Source: Bradyrhizobium acaciae
GTDB taxonomy: Bacteria; Pseudomonadota; Alphaproteobacteria; Rhizobiales; Xanthobacteraceae
Length of the DNA stretch: 62,519 bases
Assembly: GCF_020889785.1 (NCBI RefSeq)
Contig: NZ_JACMYK010000029.1
Location: 1 to 62,519, forward strand
Direction of reading: 5' to 3'
Position 1 is the stretch's first letter; the number at the start of each line of letters is the position of its first letter. Position numbers and translations under genes: made by a program. Shown in pieces: positions 1-8,889 of this stretch. The notes below the pieces were generated by a model, which saw only the letters and a list, made by a program, of their open reading frames with translations, searched no databases and had not been told where the DNA came from.

Positions 1-28
1 GGCCGATTCAACCAAAACCCATCCCGCT

Positions 29-1456
29 CTAGCGTTCCCGCAACGCCTCCTGCTGGTGCCTGGCCAGCGGCGAGAGCAGATAGCTGATGATCCTGCGCGT
101 GCCCGTCTTGATCTCAACGGTCACCGCCATGCCGGGACCAAGCTTGAGCAGCTTGTCCTCCACCTGCATTTGCGTGCGGTCGAGCGAAACACGCGCAGCA
201 TATTCCAGTTCCTGGCCTCTCGGCTCGCTGCCGGCTTGCGCGCCGCCCTGCGCCCGATCGTTCGAGCCTCCCTGCGGCCTGTCGCGCGTAATGGCATCCG
301 ACGACACGCTGAGCACCTCGCCGTGGAGCAGCCCGTAACGGGTGAAGTTGAAGGTATCGACCTTGATCTCCGCCCTCTGTCCGGGATGAACGAATCCGAT
401 ATCCCGATTGGAGAGCATGGCTTCGATCTCGAGATGGCTCTCGCTGGGAACCACCACCGCAAGCGCTTGTGCCTGCGCGACGACGCCCCCCACGGTATGA
501 ACAGCGAGTTGCTGCACGACGCCGTCGACCGGCGCGGTCAATTGCTGGAGCTTGGTGCGCTGGTCCGCCTTCACCACCTCCTGCGCGGTGCTCGCGGCCT
601 TCTGCTCGGCCTTTGCGAGCGCGTCGAAGGTCGCACGTCGATATTCCGCCGCGGCCCTTTCCTTCGTTTCCTTCAGCAATGCCATCGCGGCATCGGCTTC
701 GTGCAGCCGGCTCTGCTGCAAGACGAGATCCTGCTGAAGGCCAACCAGGTCCTGATATTCGGCAAGATAGGTGACCTTGGAGCCGAGCGCCTTGTCGAGA
801 AGGGTCTTCCGGATATCGACCCGCTCCGTGAGCACCGGTATGGTGGCCTGGATCTTCGCGACAGTCGCGGAAATGGTCGCCCGTTCCGCTTCCTTCTGGC
901 CTTGCTGGCGCTCGATCTCCGCAAGCTTGGCTTGCTGCTCCGCGCGCTGGCTGATCAGAAACTGGCGATGCAGATCGATATCCGCCGCCGTTGCGCCCGG
1001 CGGTGGCTGGAATGCCGCGAGCGGATCGCTCGCAAGCGCCGCCCGAAGCCGGGCCACCTCGAGTTCGGCGGCCAACAGATCGCTGTGGTAGCGCTCCTGA
1101 TCGGCTCCGGTCATCGTGGGATCCAGCTCGATCAGGACATCGCCGGCCTTGACGCTCTGTCCGTCGCGCACGTGGATTGCGCGTACGACACCGGTCTCGA
1201 ACGGCTGAATGAGCTTGGTGCGCCCACCCGGCACGATCTTGCCGGTCGCCGTTGCGACGATATCGACATGGCCAAGCGACGCCCACAGCAGCGCGACGCA
1301 AAATCCAACGATAATGCTCGCCCCGATGGCGCGCCCGGTCGGTGACGGCGGCGATTCGGTAATCTCTAGGGCCGCCGGAAGGAACGCGATCTCGTGCTGA
1401 CGGCGGCGAACCTCGGCCTTCGGAAACGGGATGATGTTGCGGCTAGCGAGCGTCAT
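29..1456 (-). CDS. HlyD-family type I secretion membrane-fusion (periplasmic adaptor) protein
   Basis: 475 aa adaptor that links an inner-membrane ABC exporter to an outer-membrane TolC-type channel. A short cytoplasmic N-terminus is followed by one membrane segment (about residues 43-61). Next comes a lipoyl-like half (LIQPFETGVVRAIHV), a long Ala/Glu/Gln-rich coiled coil (about 120-300), the second lipoyl half and a beta-barrel. The C-terminus VEIKTGTRRIISYLLSPL is characteristic of HlyD/PrtE/PrsE proteins. The ATG at 1456 was chosen because it overlaps the end of the upstream exporter gene by 14 bases, implying translational coupling; a longer in-frame start at 1498 would lie deep inside that gene. 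An outer-membrane TolC partner is not present here, as is usual for PrsDE-type systems. Function is clear at family level; the substrate is inferred from the neighbouring GH16 protein. Confidence 0.93.
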   Translation of the reverse strand: MTLASRNIIPFPKAEVRRRQHEIAFLPAALEITESPPSPTGRAIGASIIVGFCVALLWASLGHVDIVATATGKIVPGGRTKLIQPFETGVVRAIHVRDGQSVKAGDVLIELDPTMTGADQERYHSDLLAAELEVARLRAALASDPLAAFQPPPGATAADIDLHRQFLISQRAEQQAKLAEIERQQGQKEAERATISATVAKIQATIPVLTERVDIRKTLLDKALGSKVTYLAEYQDLVGLQQDLVLQQSRLHEADAAMALLKETKERAAAEYRRATFDALAKAEQKAASTAQEVVKADQRTKLQQLTAPVDGVVQQLAVHTVGGVVAQAQALAVVVPSESHLEIEAMLSNRDIGFVHPGQRAEIKVDTFNFTRYGLLHGEVLSVSSDAITRDRPQGGSNDRAQGGAQAGSEPRGQELEYAARVSLDRTQMQVEDKLLKLGPGMAVTVEIKTGTRRIISYLLSPLARHQQEALRER

Positions 1457-4118
1457 GGAGACCCGCCTGCAGGTGGTGCAGTCTCGCGTAGCGTCCATTC
1501 GAGCGGATCAGCTCATCATGGTTGCCGTCCTCGACGATCCGGCCATGCTCGACCGAGATGATCCGGTTTGCGTGACGCACGGTCGAAAGCCGATGCGCGA
1601 TCACGAACACGGTCCGCCCGGCGGAGATCCGCTTCATGTTCTGCTGGATCGCGCGCTCGCTTTCGTAATCCAGGGCGCTCGTCGCCTCGTCGAGAATGAG
1701 GATGCGCGGATCGGTGACAAGCGCCCGGGCGATCGCGATCCGTTGACGCTGTCCGCCGGACAGACTGCTGCCGCGTTCACCCACGACGGTGTCATACCCC
1801 TCCGGCAGCTCCAGGATGAAGTCGTGAGCGCCGGCGAGCGAGGCCGCGGCGATGACGCTTTCCATCGGCATCGCCGGATCGGCGAGCGCGATGTTGTCGC
1901 GAATTGAGCGATTGAAAAGCACGTTTTCCTGCAGCACGACGCCGATCTGACGCCGAAGCCAGGCGAGATCGACCATCGCAAGGTCGACGCCATCGACGAG
2001 CACGCGCCCGCTTTCCGGCACGTAGAGACGCTGGATCAGCTTCGCAATCGTGCTCTTGCCCGAACCCGAGGACCCCACAATGCCGACGACCTGGCCGGGA
2101 TCGACGCTGAGCGAGACGTCGTGCAGCACCGCGGGACCGTCGATACGATAGCGGAACGTCGCGTGCTCGAACGTGACCTGGCCGCGGATCGCCGGCAGCG
2201 CAGCCCGGCTCGGAGCGGAGCTCGGCTCGGGAATGGTGTTCAGGATGTCGCCGAGACGGTCGATCGACAGACGGGCCTGGTGGAAATCCTGCCAGATCTG
2301 CGCAAGCCGCAGCACCGGCATGCTCACGCGCGCCGCCAGCATGTTGAATGCAACGAGTTCACCGACCGTCAACGCTCCATCGATCACGAGCCGGGCGCCG
2401 AAATACAGGGTTGCGGCAGTGACCAGCTTGTTGATCATCTGGACCGACTGGCTCGCCGCGTTGTTCAAGCTCAACACGCGGAAGCTCGCGGCCACATAGG
2501 CGGCGAGTTGCTCCTCCCAGCGGCGCTGCATTTGCGGCTCGACCGCCATGGCCTTCAGCGTTTCAACGCCGGTGACGCTCTCGACCAGAAATGCCTGGTT
2601 CTCTGCCCCACGCTCGAATTTCTCGTCGAGGCGCCGGCGAAACAGTGGCGCCGCGCCAGCCGATATGCCGATGTAAAATGGAAAAGACGCCAGCACGATG
2701 AGCGTCAGCGTCGTCGAGTAGTAGAACATGACGGCGAGGAATACGACGGTGAACACCAGATCGATCACGAGCGTGAGCGCCGAGCTCGTCAGGAACTGAC
2801 GGATATTCTCCAGCTCGCGGACGCGCGCGACTGAATCCCCCACCCGGCGTGTCTGGAAATATGCGATTGGCAATGCCATCAGATGATGGAACAGCCGGGC
2901 GCCGAGCTCCACGTCGATGCGGTTGGTCGTGTGCGCGAACAGATGGACGCGCAGCGCGCCGAGAACGGCCTCGAGAATGGTCAGCGCGACAAGGCCCGTG
3001 ATCAGCACGTCGAGCGTGCTCATGCCGCGATGCACGAGGACCTTGTCGATGACCACCTGGAAGAACAGTGGCGACACGACGGCAAAGACCTGGAGGAAGA
3101 ACGACGCGACCAGCACTTCGCCGAGCAGGCGACGATACTTGTGGATCGCACCGAAGAACCAGCTGATATCGAAACGCCGGGCGGTATCCGTCAAGGCGGC
3201 GCGCCGCGTCATCAAGATGATGTCGCCATCCCATATCGCCTCAAATTCGGCCTGGCCCATCATCTGGGGCTGCGGCTGCAATGGGCGCTGAACCAGGAGC
3301 TTGCCGTCGACGATCTTGCCGAGAACCAGGAATCCGCCGTCGCGCAATACGGCAATCCCCGGCAGCGGGGTCACCGCAAGCCTGTTCCAGTCGGTTCTTT
3401 GCAAGCGGGCCCTGAGCCCGAAATTCCTGGCGCAACGGATGATGTCGGTCACGCCAAGCCGGGCCGTGCCGGTCCGGTGACGAATTTGATCCGGTTCGGC
3501 CGCGACTCCATGACAACGCAGCAGGATTGCCAGCGCCATCACCCCGGAGTCATCGCCGCCGCCCCGTTCGGTCGCGCTCGCCTCGGCGGCGTCGTTGCCT
3601 CGACCGGACGAACGCGCAAACGTCAAACGCGCGCGGACGCCCTGCATCAGGTTTTCGCGCAGACGCCGTATCGTCCTGCGCGCGCGCACGCCCAGACCAG
3701 TGAGCCGATGCAGCGCCCGGCGCGCGACGTGCCGCGTTTCGGCCGAGATCAGCCGACCATCCCAGATGGCCTCGAATTCGGCGCGCGTGATGCGCTTCGG
3801 CTGCGAAGACGATGGATGCAGCACAAGCGCTTCGTTGCCATCAATCTTCCCGAGCAGCAGGAACCCGCCATCCTGCAGGGCAGCGATTCCGGGCAACCGG
3901 ATGTTCGCAAGCCGCGTCCAATCCGTCGTCCACGAGCCGGCCTTGAGACCCAGTTCGCGGGCGCAACGAAGCATCGCGCGGATTCCAATCGCCCTGCTCC
4001 CGCAAAGATCACGGATCTTGTCGGAATCGGCGTTCACACCGTGAAGCCGCAGGAACAGAGCCAGGGCCCGGAGCCCGAGGTCTGCGGCATCGGCATTTCC
4101 ATTCTGGATCGCCATCAA
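1443..4118 (-). CDS. Type I secretion ABC exporter (permease/ATPase) with two tandem degenerate C39-like domains
   Basis: 891 aa, longer than the usual 550-720 aa. Residues about 11-130 and 190-306 are two copies of a C39 peptidase-like domain, each ending in EFEAIWDG or the like. Neither has the catalytic Cys: the position is Leu in copy 1 (DLGLRALALFLRLHGV) and Val in copy 2 (SGVMALAILLRCHGV). They therefore resemble the C39-like docking domain of HlyB rather than a processing peptidase. Six membrane helices follow (about 330-620). The ATPase has Walker A GSSGSGKST (about 682-690), signature LSGGQ (786-790), Walker B ILILDEA (806-812) and an H-loop IAHRL. It overlaps the adaptor gene downstream. 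It probably exports the leaderless GH16 protein encoded just upstream. The duplicated domain is the odd point; it is probably a substrate-recognition duplication. Confidence 0.93.
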   Translation of the reverse strand: MMAIQNGNADAADLGLRALALFLRLHGVNADSDKIRDLCGSRAIGIRAMLRCARELGLKAGSWTTDWTRLANIRLPGIAALQDGGFLLLGKIDGNEALVLHPSSSQPKRITRAEFEAIWDGRLISAETRHVARRALHRLTGLGVRARRTIRRLRENLMQGVRARLTFARSSGRGNDAAEASATERGGGDDSGVMALAILLRCHGVAAEPDQIRHRTGTARLGVTDIIRCARNFGLRARLQRTDWNRLAVTPLPGIAVLRDGGFLVLGKIVDGKLLVQRPLQPQPQMMGQAEFEAIWDGDIILMTRRAALTDTARRFDISWFFGAIHKYRRLLGEVLVASFFLQVFAVVSPLFFQVVIDKVLVHRGMSTLDVLITGLVALTILEAVLGALRVHLFAHTTNRIDVELGARLFHHLMALPIAYFQTRRVGDSVARVRELENIRQFLTSSALTLVIDLVFTVVFLAVMFYYSTTLTLIVLASFPFYIGISAGAAPLFRRRLDEKFERGAENQAFLVESVTGVETLKAMAVEPQMQRRWEEQLAAYVAASFRVLSLNNAASQSVQMINKLVTAATLYFGARLVIDGALTVGELVAFNMLAARVSMPVLRLAQIWQDFHQARLSIDRLGDILNTIPEPSSAPSRAALPAIRGQVTFEHATFRYRIDGPAVLHDVSLSVDPGQVVGIVGSSGSGKSTIAKLIQRLYVPESGRVLVDGVDLAMVDLAWLRRQIGVVLQENVLFNRSIRDNIALADPAMPMESVIAAASLAGAHDFILELPEGYDTVVGERGSSLSGGQRQRIAIARALVTDPRILILDEATSALDYESERAIQQNMKRISAGRTVFVIAHRLSTVRHANRIISVEHGRIVEDGNHDELIRSNGRYARLHHLQAGLHDAR

Positions 4119-4219
4119 TCAACTCAATCGTTCGGCGGTCACGCGACCGGCTTCAACAATTCCCTTTCATGCATTCACAAAGAACGAGACGGTATCGTGC
4201 CCGGCTGCGGTCGAACCTG

Positions 4220-4251
4220 GTTTCCGCGCCGCAAATCGACGGCGCGGAAAC
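4220..4251 (-). terminator. Strong inverted repeat between the GH16 gene and the exporter gene
   Basis: A perfect 12-bp inverted repeat (arms 4220-4231 and 4240-4251, GTTTCCGCGCCG) with an 8-base loop sits in the 154-base gap between the GH16 stop and the exporter start. There is no clean U-tract, so it could be a partial terminator or attenuator, or an RNA-stabilising hairpin that sets substrate and exporter levels apart. Confidence 0.5.
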
Positions 4252-4272
4252 ATTGCCGGGTGAGCCGCCGCA

Positions 4273-6414
4273 TCAATGATGCGGCTTGGCCAGAAACGCC
4301 TGTTCACTCCAGCGCCCTCCGGACGCATCCGTCGCGGCGGCCTGCCCCTGATCACCCTTGCCGTGGTTACCGGCCAGGTACTGGTTCAGCAAAGCGAAGC
4401 TCCGATCTGCCGACGAGGCCGTGTGGGTGGTGGTCGCCGGCGGCGGGTCGGTCACCGTGATGCTTTGCGACGCCGACGTCGCGACTGCTCCGGTCGCCGG
4501 GTTACTTGCAGTGGCCGTGATCGCGAGCGTCGCAACCGGATGGCCGGTGCCCCGGTAGTTCGACTGCAACGTCAATCCGCTGTCGACCTGCGCGGCAGTC
4601 AGCGTGATGTTGTTTCCCTTGTACGTGCGGTCATCGAGGTTGTCGGTGATGGTCTCGTATTTCGGAAGTCCCGTGATGTTCACGGTCACAACGTCGTTCG
4701 TATCTGCGGTCGTCACCTTGACGCCCAGGTCGACGGTCCCGCCTCTTCCGGTCACCGACAGCGATGTATCCGTGATCGCCAGCACCGGCGCGACAGGTGG
4801 CGTTGCACTTCCCGACGTTAAGCCGCCCAGCGGATCGATCTGGAGGCCGGCGAACGTCTTCACCGCGGCGGCAAGATTCGCGGCGACACCGCTCGCGTCG
4901 CTGATGCTCGCACCCGGGAGGTTGACGCCGGTGATCGCAAGGGCCGACGTCGCCGTATCGCTCGACGCGACGGTCGTCCGGAAGGTGAGCGTGTTGCTCC
5001 CCGAGCCGCCGATATAGGTCGCGGTGCTTCCGTCATTGAGCGACAACGTCGGCGTGCCCGCCACATTCACGACTTCGTTGAAGCCGAGCGTGAATATGAC
5101 GGCGTCGCCGGCGTGCTCGGTCCCGGTCCCCGGCGAAGCCGCAACCTGGGTCACCGCCGGCTGGATCGTTGGCGTGGTCGGCGGCGTTGGTGTCGTCGGG
5201 CTCGTCGGATCGATCTGAAGACCGGCGAACGTCTTCGCCGCACCGGCAAGATTCGCGGCGACACCGCCGGTGTCGCTGATGCTCGCACCGTTCGCAAGGC
5301 TGACCCCGGTAATGGCAAGGGCCGACGTCGCCGTATTGGTCGACGCGACAGTCGTTTGGAAGGTCAGCGTGCTGGTCCCCGAGCCGCCGACATAAGTCGC
5401 GGAGCTTCCGTCATTGAGCGACAGCGTCGGGGTGCCAGCGACGTTGACGACCTCGTTGAAGCCGAGCGTGAACGTGACGGTATTGCCGACGTGCTCGGTC
5501 CCGGTCCCCGGCGAAGCCGCAACCTGGGTCACCGCCGGCGTGATCGTTTGGACCGGCGGCGTAACCGGGGTCGTCGACGCAGTGACGTTGGCGCCAGTGA
5601 CGGTGTCGCCGTTGCCGGCCGCTTGATAGAGCTGAACCTCGGCGATCTGCATCGCCATCGACTGGGGGGTCGAACTATCGAGCGCCGTGTGCCAGCCGGC
5701 CGCGTTCGAGTTCGCGACCTGATTGCTCATGATGAGTTGCATCGGCTCGTTCGGAATCGGGACCTGCGCGCTGGTCACCGTCGCGATTTGCTTGCCGTCG
5801 AGATACCAGGTGATCGATTTGCCGGGCACCCAATTGATGCCGTAGGTGTGGAAGCCGGCGGTGAGGTCGATCCCGGTGTTGACCGTCCCGCCGACCGTCC
5901 CCGAGGGCGTGTGAAGATGCCAGGTGAAGGCCTGGTTTGCCGGCCCGTTGCCGGTATATCCGCCCTCCTGGATATCGATCTCGAAATTGTCGCCGCTGCT
6001 CGAGCCCGCGCCGGGCATCAGCCAGAGTCCTGGCCATGCACCATCGCCGCTCGGCGCCTTCATGCTGATCTGCAGGTAGCCGCCATCGAATTCGAGCTTG
6101 CCATAGCTGCTGACGGCGCCGGACGTGATCGGAAACGTCTGTGCCGTGCCCTGATTCATGCCGTTGACCGGCTGCCGAATGGCCGTGAGATCCAGGATCC
6201 CGTTGTTCACGGACACCTGGCTCGGCATGTCGTAGTCCGCGTCGTATGCGCCGCCCGGCCCGCTTCCGCCCGATCCATTGCTATTCCACGCCCAACCGTT
6301 GGCGGCGCGGCTCGTGATGTAGTTATGCCAATAATTGTCGAGCGTGGTGCCGGAGAAGCTCTCCTGAAACACGAGATTGCTCGACGTAAAACCTGCTGGC
6401 GCGGCCAGGGCCAT
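4273..6414 (-). CDS. GH16 endo-glucanase with Ig-like repeats, probable type I secretion substrate
   Basis: 713 aa. Residues about 10-290 form a glycoside hydrolase family 16 domain with the catalytic signature EIDIQE (Glu145, Asp147, Glu150) and conserved WPGLWLMPG and WYLDGKQI stretches. Two near-identical modules of roughly 110 aa follow (each with TEHxGxxVxFTLGFNEVVNV and TPTLSLNDGS), then a third beta-rich domain and a tail ending LLNQYLAGNHGKGDQGQ...KPHH. There is no N-terminal signal peptide, as expected for a type I secreted protein. The ATG at 6414 is chosen because GGAAGG lies six bases upstream and the GH16 domain begins at once; upstream in-frame ATGs fall inside the 26-bp repeat array. 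Rhizobial relatives such as ExsH or PlyA cut exopolysaccharides and leave through PrsDE; the gene order here fits that model. The exact polysaccharide cut is unknown. Confidence 0.9.
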   Translation of the reverse strand: MALAAPAGFTSSNLVFQESFSGTTLDNYWHNYITSRAANGWAWNSNGSGGSGPGGAYDADYDMPSQVSVNNGILDLTAIRQPVNGMNQGTAQTFPITSGAVSSYGKLEFDGGYLQISMKAPSGDGAWPGLWLMPGAGSSSGDNFEIDIQEGGYTGNGPANQAFTWHLHTPSGTVGGTVNTGIDLTAGFHTYGINWVPGKSITWYLDGKQIATVTSAQVPIPNEPMQLIMSNQVANSNAAGWHTALDSSTPQSMAMQIAEVQLYQAAGNGDTVTGANVTASTTPVTPPVQTITPAVTQVAASPGTGTEHVGNTVTFTLGFNEVVNVAGTPTLSLNDGSSATYVGGSGTSTLTFQTTVASTNTATSALAITGVSLANGASISDTGGVAANLAGAAKTFAGLQIDPTSPTTPTPPTTPTIQPAVTQVAASPGTGTEHAGDAVIFTLGFNEVVNVAGTPTLSLNDGSTATYIGGSGSNTLTFRTTVASSDTATSALAITGVNLPGASISDASGVAANLAAAVKTFAGLQIDPLGGLTSGSATPPVAPVLAITDTSLSVTGRGGTVDLGVKVTTADTNDVVTVNITGLPKYETITDNLDDRTYKGNNITLTAAQVDSGLTLQSNYRGTGHPVATLAITATASNPATGAVATSASQSITVTDPPPATTTHTASSADRSFALLNQYLAGNHGKGDQGQAAATDASGGRWSEQAFLAKPHH
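4832..5545 (-). repeat. Tandem duplicated coding module (two copies, about 375 bp apart)
   Basis: Two long, highly similar DNA segments (about 4832-5165 and 5207-5545) encode the two Ig-like modules of the GH16 protein. Similarity at the base level as well as the protein level indicates a recent duplication or ongoing gene conversion. Confidence 0.85.
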
Positions 6415-6820
6415 TCCATGTTCCTTCCAGTGAGTGAACGAAGAATTCCACTGTCGCGAATTGCGCGACCATTCCACTGTCGCGAATTGCGCGACCATTC
6501 CACTGCCGCGAATCGCGCGACATACCGCATGCCCGCCGCGCGTGATGGCGCGGGCACATTCCAACGCAGTGGAGATTTCGAGGTACGCCCCCTCGACTGC
6601 AGATCGGTTGGCTAAAGATCAAGTATGGCGAAAAATGGTTTCAAAATGAGCTTCACACGGGCGTTTGAGGTGCAGCTCGCCTTATTCACACAATACTTTT
6701 TCGCTGAGGCTTCTTGATTGGGATTTAATTCTCGATGGCGCCGCGACGGTGTCTCTGAAGCGGCGATTGCAGTTGCTGCCTGCCCGGCAGGGCGTAAGGA
6801 CGCGTGCGGCGACCACCGGG
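6415..6820. other. Intergenic region upstream of the GH16 gene
   Basis: About 400 bases between the GalE stop and the GH16 start, both genes on the minus strand. It holds the 26-bp tandem array next to the GH16 start and an AT-rich stretch around 6615-6735 likely to carry the GH16 promoter. I see no credible gene in it. Confidence 0.6.
6445..6522. promoter_or_regulatory. Three 26-bp direct repeats, each with an inverted repeat: candidate operator array
   Basis: Units at 6445-6470, 6471-6496 and 6497-6522. The first two are identical and the third differs at three positions. Each unit contains GTCGCG-N5-CGCGAC (GCCGCG-N5-CGCGAC in copy 3), a hyphenated palindrome of the kind bound by dimeric regulators. 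The array ends 31 bases before the GH16 start codon, so it sits in or just after the promoter. Head-to-tail spacing of 26 bp is about 2.5 helical turns. Confidence 0.6.
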
Positions 6821-7831
6821 TTATGCGTGGCGGTATCCGTCGGGATTCTTCAGCTGCCAATGCCAATGATCGGCGCACATCTGTGCCAGCGAGCGGGCCG
6901 ACGCCCAGTCCAGCGTCTGCTTCGCAAATGTCGGATCGGCACAACAGATCGCAACATCGCCGGTCCGGCGCTCTCCGATCTCATACGGAATTGACCTGCC
7001 GCTCGCGGCCTCGAAGGTACGAACGACCTCCAGAACGCTGCTGCCGCTTCCCGTTCCCAGATTGACCGTGAACACCCCGGGCTGCTCGAGGTGGCGCAAG
7101 ACGCTGAGATGGCCGGCTGCCAGGTCGACGACATGAATGAAATCCCGGATACCGGTGCCGTCCGGCGTGTCGTAGTCGTCTCCCCAGATCCGCAGCTTGG
7201 CGCGCTTTCCAATCGCCACTTGCGCGACGAGCGGCACCAGATTGTTGGGAATGCCGATCGGGTCTTCTCCGATAAGGCCGCTCTCATGCGCACCAGCGGG
7301 ATTGAAATAGCGCAGGATGCCGATGCGCCAATCGTCCTCGGAGCGATGAAGATCCCTGAGCATTTCCTCGATGAACAGCTTGGTGCGACCATAGGGGTTG
7401 GTCGGCGCCAACGGATGCCTTTCGTCGAGCGGCAGGTAGGCAGGCATACCATAGACGGTGGCGGACGAGCTGAAGACAAGCGTCTTGACCTTCGCCCTCT
7501 TCATTGCCGACAGCAGCCGCATCGTTCCCACGACATTGTTGTCGTAATAGGTCATGGGATGCACGTTGGAATCGCCCACGGCCTTCAGCCCGGCGAGGTG
7601 AACAACTGCGGTCACGCCGTAGGCACGAAGCATCTCGTAGACGGCTTCCTCATCCCGGATGTCGATGCAGCGAAACACCAGCGGCCGCCCGCATATCGAT
7701 TCAACACGATCGAGCGAGGCCCGGTTGCTGTTGCAGAGGTTGTCGACCACGACAACGTCGAACCCCGCCTCCAGCAGCGCGATGCAGACGTGGGTCCCGA
7801 TATAGCCGGCGCCTCCGGTCAGCAAGATCAT
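6821..7831 (-). CDS. galE: UDP-glucose 4-epimerase
   Basis: 336 aa, the normal length for GalE. It interconverts UDP-glucose and UDP-galactose, supplying galactose for the polysaccharide. The Rossmann motif GGAGYIG is at residues 6-12, SSSATVYG (catalytic Ser about 122-124) lies in the middle, and YxxxK is Tyr147/Lys151. An in-frame GTG nine bases upstream (7840) is an alternative start. It is the last gene of a minus-strand run after the GH5 and GT2 genes, 53 bases behind the GT2 stop. Confidence 0.95.
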   Translation of the reverse strand: MILLTGGAGYIGTHVCIALLEAGFDVVVVDNLCNSNRASLDRVESICGRPLVFRCIDIRDEEAVYEMLRAYGVTAVVHLAGLKAVGDSNVHPMTYYDNNVVGTMRLLSAMKRAKVKTLVFSSSATVYGMPAYLPLDERHPLAPTNPYGRTKLFIEEMLRDLHRSEDDWRIGILRYFNPAGAHESGLIGEDPIGIPNNLVPLVAQVAIGKRAKLRIWGDDYDTPDGTGIRDFIHVVDLAAGHLSVLRHLEQPGVFTVNLGTGSGSSVLEVVRTFEAASGRSIPYEIGERRTGDVAICCADPTFAKQTLDWASARSLAQMCADHWHWQLKNPDGYRHA

Positions 7832-7884
7832 GTCAGTCACCGTATCAATCCAACAGGCATTCCATGCCGCCGCCACACGCCGGG

Positions 7885-8889
7885 CTAGGATCTCCGGATC
7901 TGGGCGCGCGACGACAGCTGCTGAGACAGTGCTTCGGCCATTCCGCCGAGACGTGTCGTGGTGTAGGCGAACGCGGTAAGGCTGAATCCGACGACGATCG
8001 CGCCGGCCCGCCGAGCGGCGTTGAATTTGCCGCGAACCGCCGCGCGGAGTTCGCTCGCCACGGCGCGCGGCAAGACTTCGCGAACGTAGCGTCGCTCGGT
8101 TTTGAGCCCGTCGCCAGACCCCGCCAGATTCCTCAGCACCGCCTTGGCGGTACCCTCGATCAGGCAGCGCTGGACGAAGTACGTCCACGTGGCCCGCTTG
8201 GCCGGCACGACATGGTGCACTCGCGCCCGCGCGCGATATGCCCAGTAACCGCCGGGATACAGGCGCGAGGCCCGAATGCACAGCTCGGTTTCTTCGCAGC
8301 TCTCGGCCTTGCCGCCGAACCTGGCGCGACCGCTAACGGAAAATCCGAGCTTGCGGCGTCCGAGATCCGATGTGAAACCGCCGACCTCGCGCAACACGTC
8401 GGCGCGCACCGACATGTTGGCGCCGATCGGGTTGCGGATGCGTCCGTCCTGCACATCCATGCCGGCATAGGTGCAGCCGACGACCCAGGCGAATTCGGCA
8501 GGAAACCAGGAAGGCGGCGGTGCTTGCCACAGTGGCAGCACCGGTCCCCCCGCCCCCAGGACCGCCGGATCCCGATAGGCCTCCAGCAGTTCCTCAAGCC
8601 AGCACGGGTCGGCTGCGGCATCGTCATCCAGGAAAGCGATGACCGACGTCGTGGCGTGCCCTGCCCCCGTCATACGTCCACCCGACAGGCCGGGTTGCCC
8701 GGCATTTGCGAGAACGGTGACGCCGCTGATCTCGCGCGCGGCACGCGCTCGCAAGGCTTCGTTGTTATCCACCACCACGATGATTTCTTCGGGGGCGCGG
8801 GTCTGGGCGCGGACAGATCCGACCGCGCGCTGCAACTCGCCCCAGCGGTCGAGCGTATGCGCGCAAATCACCACGGATGCGTCGATCAT
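7885..8889 (-). CDS. Family 2 glycosyltransferase
   Basis: 334 aa GT-A fold enzyme. It starts with SVVICAHTLDRWGELQRAV, has the nucleotide-sugar DxD-type motif FLDDDAAAD (about residues 90-98), and a later acidic motif CEETELCIRA in the position of the ED/EDxDL catalytic-base region. The C-terminal part is basic and mildly hydrophobic, so it probably works at the inner membrane face. Its start overlaps the GH5 stop (ATGA). Donor and acceptor cannot be read from sequence; it belongs to the polysaccharide assembly operon. Confidence 0.9.
   Translation of the reverse strand: MIDASVVICAHTLDRWGELQRAVGSVRAQTRAPEEIIVVVDNNEALRARAAREISGVTVLANAGQPGLSGGRMTGAGHATTSVIAFLDDDAAADPCWLEELLEAYRDPAVLGAGGPVLPLWQAPPPSWFPAEFAWVVGCTYAGMDVQDGRIRNPIGANMSVRADVLREVGGFTSDLGRRKLGFSVSGRARFGGKAESCEETELCIRASRLYPGGYWAYRARARVHHVVPAKRATWTYFVQRCLIEGTAKAVLRNLAGSGDGLKTERRYVREVLPRAVASELRAAVRGKFNAARRAGAIVVGFSLTAFAYTTTRLGGMAEALSQQLSSRAQIRRS

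Noticed and set aside
1443..4118. Bacteriocin-type exporter with an active C39 leader peptidase
   Set aside because: Both C39-like copies lack the catalytic Cys, so leader cleavage is not supported.
6445..6522. CRISPR array
   Set aside because: Repeats are directly adjacent with no spacers and no cas genes are present.
5113..6615. 500-codon plus-strand frame over the GH16 gene
   Set aside because: Arg-rich, low-complexity shadow; GH16 catalytic motif lies on the minus strand.
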